A DNA stretch of 64,000 bases from JAAYRQ01 sp035647815 (lineage in GTDB: Bacteria; Bacillota; Syntrophomonadia; Syntrophomonadales; Syntrophomonadaceae). This document shows, piece after piece, positions 59,458 to 64,000 of the stretch (its first letter is position 1; every line of letters begins with the position of its first letter). Below the pieces are notes generated by a model. That model was not told the DNA's origin. It saw only the letters and a list, made by a program, of their open reading frames with translations, and ran no database searches. The stretch is from the NCBI GenBank assembly GCA_035647815.1, contig DASRMR010000008.1, positions 68,255 through 132,254 on the forward strand, in the 5' to 3' direction. A program made the translations under genes and the position numbers.

Positions 59458-60975
59458 TTAATTATATAAAATTATGTCTTCTCGGTAATCAATTTGTAAA
59501 TCCCTTTCCAAGAAACTTAAAAATCTCACTATCAGGGCAGAAGCTTCTGCCCTAGTCATAGTTTGGTTAGGGTTAGCCCGATTAGCTGTATCACCATAAA
59601 CTAAACCAATCTCCTTAGCTACATAAAAGCTGTCTTTAGACCATTCAGGTATAGAATAATCATCCGCGAACGAAGTCATATAACCAGGTGTCGGGGCTTT
59701 GTTTTCAAAACCTAGTGCCCTCATTAATATAGTAATAGCTTGTGCCCTAGTTAACTGATCCTCAGGCATAAAGAAATCTTGTGATACCCCACTAATTATC
59801 CCTTTATTTACTGCTTCTTTTACATAATTATAATTTTCATCACTAGTCCTAATATCTTTAAAAGGCGATACTTCCGCTTGAGTATTCCTAGTACGACGAC
59901 TAGTCCGCTTAGGTTCTTCCATTAAGACTCTTATATTACACGCCTTCATTATCGAAGTTGTAAACTCTATTCTAGTCATCGGTGCATCTGGAGCAAAAAA
60001 TGGAGAATTTCCTTCAAAAACATCTAAGGAATATAATTTCCCTATATCATCTTGAGCCCAATGACCGCCAATATCCCTTAGTTTAGGCAATAAAAGTCTT
60101 TCTATTTTAGGTAACATGCTTTTATTTAACTCTATACTACCTCTATTACGACTTGTGGAAGGAACCCCATCTGTCATATAAGGCAAATTATAATCATAAC
60201 GCGAAAACATCTCTTGATTAGTAAGCCTTAAATGTCCACCAGTAAAACTAGATAATGAGGCTTGATTATCTGTATATTGCAAACTCTTATTCATACTATC
60301 AGAAGCGAGAATAGTTACAGTTCCTTGCCAAGAAACATCTTGATTATCATTATCTTCACTATCAGAAGTTGCAGGGATACTGCTTTCTGATTCTATGTCA
60401 TACTCGAGGATTTGTGTTTCTGTACTCCCCCAAAAATTCTTATATCCGACATCACCACCACTAAAGTCGACTATCACTTTACCTTCATTCCTATTAATAT
60501 CATAAACCTTGCGTGCTGTAATAGTTCCCGAAGAAAAATCGGATGCGGGACGATTATCGATTACATCTGATTTTGATATTTGGTAATCTGACAATACATA
60601 GCGATTAGCATCTATTTGGATAGTTTCTCGGTAAGTTTTAAGATTAGTCTGGGCAATAGTCTGCCCTTTATCATTTCTTCTCGCATAATCAATTTCATAA
60701 GTTATCCGCCGGTTTATACTACCATCGACATTTTTATCAGCTGGAACTAATTTATATTTATAACTAATTGACGCTGTATCAGCTTTTTCGTTTTTAGAAA
60801 TATCTATATCACCTACAAATTTTATAGGTGTACCTGAAACAAAGACTACTTCTTCATATTCATATTCATTATTAACTCCTCCATTAAAATCAGGAGGCTC
60901 TCCTAAAGTTATAGATGGAATAGTAAATACAAATACCCCTACTAATAAAAATGACAAAAACCTTTTCATTTCCAA
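59458..60975 (-). CDS. Exported protein with three SLH domains
   Basis: The 505-residue protein has a signal peptide (RFLSFLLVGVFVFTIPSITLG), a 270-residue beta-rich region of unknown function, and three S-layer homology domains at roughly residues 295-350, 365-425 and 430-485. The latter include GGHWAQDDIGKLYSLDVFEG and IPEWSKDSFYVAKEIGLVYG. SLH domains attach to secondary cell-wall polymers, so this protein anchors at the surface. It is downstream of two other surface genes and probably in the same operon. Confidence 0.9.
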   Translation of the reverse strand: MEMKRFLSFLLVGVFVFTIPSITLGEPPDFNGGVNNEYEYEEVVFVSGTPIKFVGDIDISKNEKADTASISYKYKLVPADKNVDGSINRRITYEIDYARRNDKGQTIAQTNLKTYRETIQIDANRYVLSDYQISKSDVIDNRPASDFSSGTITARKVYDINRNEGKVIVDFSGGDVGYKNFWGSTETQILEYDIESESSIPATSDSEDNDNQDVSWQGTVTILASDSMNKSLQYTDNQASLSSFTGGHLRLTNQEMFSRYDYNLPYMTDGVPSTSRNRGSIELNKSMLPKIERLLLPKLRDIGGHWAQDDIGKLYSLDVFEGNSPFFAPDAPMTRIEFTTSIMKACNIRVLMEEPKRTSRRTRNTQAEVSPFKDIRTSDENYNYVKEAVNKGIISGVSQDFFMPEDQLTRAQAITILMRALGFENKAPTPGYMTSFADDYSIPEWSKDSFYVAKEIGLVYGDTANRANPNQTMTRAEASALIVRFLSFLERDLQIDYREDIILYN

Positions 60976-61004
60976 CTACTCCTTAATTATTAGTTAAATC
61001 TACT

Positions 61005-62675
61005 TTATTTCACAATTACGACTTTACTATGAAAATCATCTCTTACTATATAAAGCATTTCTCCTGCCTTTAATTCTTCGGGATTAATAAGCTTACCATT
61101 ACGAATAATCATAACATCTTCTAAACTTAAGCGAAGACTAGCCGTTTTTAGCATCCATTCACTTTTTACCTGGCTAAAATCTTTAGCATCATTTAAAATA
61201 AGGCTCCAGCCTACCATGCTATCATCGACTACTTTATCTACCCGACCTGTAGTAATACGCTGGCCTAGTAGGGAATCCATTTTCTTTTGCACACTAATAC
61301 AGACGACCCTATCTCCATCAGTATATAGATAAGCATACCAATCTTTAAGCTTAGGATCTCTTACATTATCTTCATCAACTGAATAATCTCCCGCCCAAAA
61401 CTCTAGGCTACTTATTAACTTTTTGCTTTCCGCATCATATATAAAAGTATCGTTATCATAGAACAGTTCTTTTACATCACTAAAAGATTCCCAGCGGTTT
61501 TCATTTAGCATAAAGAAATCTTCTAACCATAAATTATCTTGAGAAATCTGATCTAACCTACCTGCGTAAATATGGTGCTGGCCTAAACTAGAATTATTAA
61601 TTCCTTGGTTAAATATATAAATAAGGTTTGCAATCCTATCATTACCTCGACCATCAGCTAATACATAAACATCTGATCCATTACTTAAAACAGTATTTTC
61701 TTGTAGGCGACCATCTTTAATGACAATACTTCCATCATAGAAATTAATGTTCCGATTGCCAATCTCAAGTACAGAGGCGTAAAAGTTCAGATCTTGAATT
61801 TTGCCTGTAAAAGCTGATTCATACTGATTTTTTACGATTAAATGTTCTACCACATCTTTACCCATAATCGGTTTAGTAACTAGATAGGCAGTCTTACCTT
61901 TAAAGTACTTTAGATTATGATATGGTATCTTTTGAGAGCCGGTAAAAGCTAACATGTCCCTAGAAAAAGGTATCCTCAGAGTAGCACTCTGTTTTTGCCA
62001 ACTACCATTACGAAAAACTTCCACATCTTCTAAAGTGATCATGTTTTTCATCGTATCTACTTGACCTAGATTTCCTTTGAAGAGGTCTTTAACTAAGATA
62101 GATTCTCCTTGAACCTCGATACGACTAATCATATCTGTATCTATTTCATCAAAATACAATTTGACCGCATCACCTGTATATAAAGTATCTGCAGTTACTT
62201 GCTCACCCTGCTTTAAAACTATAGTAGCCGGGCTAATATAATAAATTCCTGTTTGCCCATCTGCCCTGTTTAAATAAAGCTGATTACTCTCTAAATTAGT
62301 AATCACACCTTGGCGCAGCTTACTGCCTGGCTCTATATAACCCATATTTGCAGTTGAATAAGCTTCTAGAGTGACTAACTTTTGTCCTCTTAATTGTCCA
62401 TAAACTTCCATGCCTGGTTTATAATCGTAAATAGTAATAGGACGATTATCGATTAGCAAATCAGCTTTAGCATCTATCTCAATCTGGTAAAACTGACCAG
62501 CATAAGTCTCTATACGAGCAGAAACTACTTGAGGATCTTCCTCTGTTGCAGGTGTAACCGAAATATTAACTAAATACCCTTCAATCTCCCCTGCAGCAAA
62601 AGGATTGTAATTAGCTATTACTAATCCCGGGATTAGTAGTAAAATACTGATAGTGAGAATAACAACTTTACGCAT
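61005..62675 (-). CDS. Exported beta-repeat protein of unknown function
   Basis: The 556-residue protein has a signal peptide (VVILTISILLLIPGLVIA), then about five to six units of 80-100 residues. Each begins with G-x-I/V-x-x-(4-7)-L-x-L and contains a gap followed by (L/I)xxGD-V-x-x-x, for example near residues 30, 120, 200, 285, 365 and 475. The pattern resembles small beta-barrel repeats that bring a ligand or partner close to the wall. No enzyme motif is seen. Its ATG overlaps the stop of the upstream surface gene by one base (TAATG), so translation is coupled. Confidence 0.75.
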   Translation of the reverse strand: MRKVVILTISILLLIPGLVIANYNPFAAGEIEGYLVNISVTPATEEDPQVVSARIETYAGQFYQIEIDAKADLLIDNRPITIYDYKPGMEVYGQLRGQKLVTLEAYSTANMGYIEPGSKLRQGVITNLESNQLYLNRADGQTGIYYISPATIVLKQGEQVTADTLYTGDAVKLYFDEIDTDMISRIEVQGESILVKDLFKGNLGQVDTMKNMITLEDVEVFRNGSWQKQSATLRIPFSRDMLAFTGSQKIPYHNLKYFKGKTAYLVTKPIMGKDVVEHLIVKNQYESAFTGKIQDLNFYASVLEIGNRNINFYDGSIVIKDGRLQENTVLSNGSDVYVLADGRGNDRIANLIYIFNQGINNSSLGQHHIYAGRLDQISQDNLWLEDFFMLNENRWESFSDVKELFYDNDTFIYDAESKKLISSLEFWAGDYSVDEDNVRDPKLKDWYAYLYTDGDRVVCISVQKKMDSLLGQRITTGRVDKVVDDSMVGWSLILNDAKDFSQVKSEWMLKTASLRLSLEDVMIIRNGKLINPEELKAGEMLYIVRDDFHSKVVIVK

Positions 62676-64000
62676 TAATTCCTGCCTCCCATTACTACAT
62701 AATTCCCCATACGATTAATAATTGTAGATGTCGAACCAGATAAATAATTATCCTTTTTCAAAGCTTGCCACCTATTACTATGCTGATCATACCTGCTAAT
62801 TGATACATTGCGAAATTTGCGCATGTTAGCTTTCATCACATCATAATCTAAAACTAAACTCATATTAGTTGCTAAATAATCTATCGAGCTATTAGCCTTT
62901 CCTTCATAAAAATCAGCTTTTACTTCATATACTTGGGAAAGCCCATTAGCTGAAGAATTAGTATTCTTAGTAACAGGAGCTACTGTAAACCTAACCCCTG
63001 CCTCATCTTTATGTCGGTTTTGTTGAGCTTTAGCATTATTAAATATTCCTGGAGTTAATTTCATCGCAAAATCTGCACCTTTGATATCAATAATCATATT
63101 ACGATTATTGCTGATCACACGAGCTGGTATGCTAAGCACTATTTCTTTAGATCCTGCCAAATTGCCGCGAGTTAAATCTACTAGGAGATTAGAACGGTTC
63201 TCTGTAGTCCCTAAACTTACATGGGCAGTATTACCCTTTTTCTCTTGAAGAGTATGCTCTATTATTCCACCATCAAAATCTGGAACTCCGACTGTGCGGC
63301 CAGTTCTAACCCGGTTACTTTCAGCAGATGGCTTAGAAGAACCAAAATCGCCAACGGCCTTAACTATGAACTTATAAGAAGTCCGAGGCTTTAAATCTTC
63401 GTGAATATAAGCGAGTAACTTAGTAGAACCGATAAGTTCCATTTGATTATCTGCTACTACATATAATTCGTACTCAGTTGCTCCCTTAACTTCAGTCCAA
63501 TTCACCTTGATTCCGGTATCTGTATTATTATATTTATCATGCATAAGTTCAGCAGTAACACCTAATGGTGTATCTAGTCCCGGAAGCCCATAAGTAATAT
63601 CATCAAAGCTATCACTTGCACCTTGATCAGGATTAACTACAATAATCCCTTTGCTATCTAGCTTACCTGCCGGAACTTTGACGGTTAATGTTTCATTATC
63701 TATAAACTTTACATCAGAACCTTCTACACCTGATTCTAATAAATGATTAACTATTACATTACTAGTAAATTGTCGTCCACTATACTCCTCTTGCTTAGTA
63801 CCGACCCGGTAAATAATATTGCCGCTCGTATCAGAACCTGCTTCATTAGTAACTGGCATAAAGATGACCTTAAGACCTTCCATAAAGCCAATGCCTTTAA
63901 GTTTAATCTCTTGACCGCCTTCTACTGATATACTTCTAATTCTCGTTGTTTCAGTCGGATCAGTAGCATTAATTACTGCGGTGACTTTAGGATTACTAAT
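62675..64000 (-). CDS. Surface protein with TIG and fibronectin type III domains, N-terminal part outside the window
   Basis: The reading frame is open to the window edge, so this is a partial gene; the ATG at 63883 is internal. Residues from the edge include VEGGQEIKLKGIGFMEGLKV, typical of an IPT/TIG domain that ends near VNPDQG. A fibronectin type III domain follows (IKVNWTEVKGATEYELYVV to SYKFIVKAVGDFG), then a 170-residue beta-rich C-terminus. No SLH domain is present in the visible part. It is the first seen gene of the surface operon and is likely much longer. Confidence 0.8.
   Translation of the reverse strand: MSNPKVTAVINATDPTETTRIRSISVEGGQEIKLKGIGFMEGLKVIFMPVTNEAGSDTSGNIIYRVGTKQEEYSGRQFTSNVIVNHLLESGVEGSDVKFIDNETLTVKVPAGKLDSKGIIVVNPDQGASDSFDDITYGLPGLDTPLGVTAELMHDKYNNTDTGIKVNWTEVKGATEYELYVVADNQMELIGSTKLLAYIHEDLKPRTSYKFIVKAVGDFGSSKPSAESNRVRTGRTVGVPDFDGGIIEHTLQEKKGNTAHVSLGTTENRSNLLVDLTRGNLAGSKEIVLSIPARVISNNRNMIIDIKGADFAMKLTPGIFNNAKAQQNRHKDEAGVRFTVAPVTKNTNSSANGLSQVYEVKADFYEGKANSSIDYLATNMSLVLDYDVMKANMRKFRNVSISRYDQHSNRWQALKKDNYLSGSTSTIINRMGNYVVMGGRN

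Noticed and set aside
1..64000. tRNA or rRNA genes, CRISPR arrays, prophage or transposase genes
   Set aside because: No cloverleaf T-loop sequences, spaced direct repeats, integrase or transposase motifs were found on either strand.

Overview
The window is a low-GC, gene-dense chromosomal segment of an endospore-forming member of the Firmicutes. The best guess is a Clostridia lineage near the Syntrophomonadaceae. This rests on sporulation genes (spoIIID, spoIID, spo0F), a CtsR/McsA/McsB/ClpC stress operon, a cysteine T-box, mini-RNase III, ThyX in place of ThyA, a HARE-HTH-only RNA polymerase delta protein, and two near-identical butyryl-CoA/acetate-type CoA transferases as found in butyrate-metabolising clostridia. 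Nearly all genes lie on the minus strand, so the window is probably one replichore. Only the gene at 8645, the two CoA-transferase genes and the gene at 57612 lie on the plus strand. No rRNA, tRNA, CRISPR array, prophage or intact insertion sequence was seen.

Layout, in descending coordinates (the direction of transcription for most genes). Positions 64000-57978 hold a cell-surface block: a TIG/FN3 protein cut by the window edge, a secreted beta-repeat protein, a protein with three SLH domains and an M1 metallopeptidase. Positions 57501-53244 hold argS, a short rpoE, a UPF0173 hydrolase and pyrG. Positions 53192-49842 hold the duplicated CoA-transferase pair. Positions 49560-45757 hold femX, an alr-family gene, sppA and a Yip1-like membrane protein. 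Positions 45670-38732 hold spo0F, fba, a transaldolase-family aldolase, glpX, rho, an M23/LysM peptidase, yhaM and rpmE. A decayed DUF1385 gene follows, then prfA, prmC, tsaC, mntP, a tyrosine phosphatase, rpiB, a dCMP deaminase and a MazG-like gene. Positions 32777-25839 hold the F-type ATP synthase operon. Next come two small membrane proteins, ywmB, murA, spoIID, spoIIID, mbl and a flagellar rod gene. Positions 19374-16467 hold a TagA-family glycosyltransferase and an FtsA-fold protein with a long extension. Positions 16214-1 hold ctsR-mcsA-mcsB-clpC, radA-disA, a PIN-TRAM protein, ispD-ispF, a DUF1002 gene, gltX, the T-box, cysE-cysS-mrnC and the start of thyX.

Two blocks of conserved Firmicutes order (rlmB/thyX side to ctsR, and flhO/mbl to argS) are joined here, whereas in Bacillus subtilis they lie on opposite sides of the origin. 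Most of the window is therefore core housekeeping DNA: translation, isoprenoids, nucleotides, energy, envelope and sporulation. The accessory parts are the CoA-transferase duplication and the surface-protein cluster.

The observations most worth a second look are as follows. The CTP synthase carries Ser where the glutaminase nucleophile Cys belongs (residue 381). The spacer between the two CoA-transferase genes holds decayed sppA and alr fragments in the same order as the intact genes, which points to an old segmental duplication. CysRS has a duplicated C-terminal module. The DUF1385 gene is truncated and carries a nonsense codon. tsaC appears to start at CTG. The FtsA-fold protein ends in tandem beta-grasp-like repeats. 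Several RNA or DNA palindromes lie in front of envelope genes. All calls were made by reading the sequence, with no database search.
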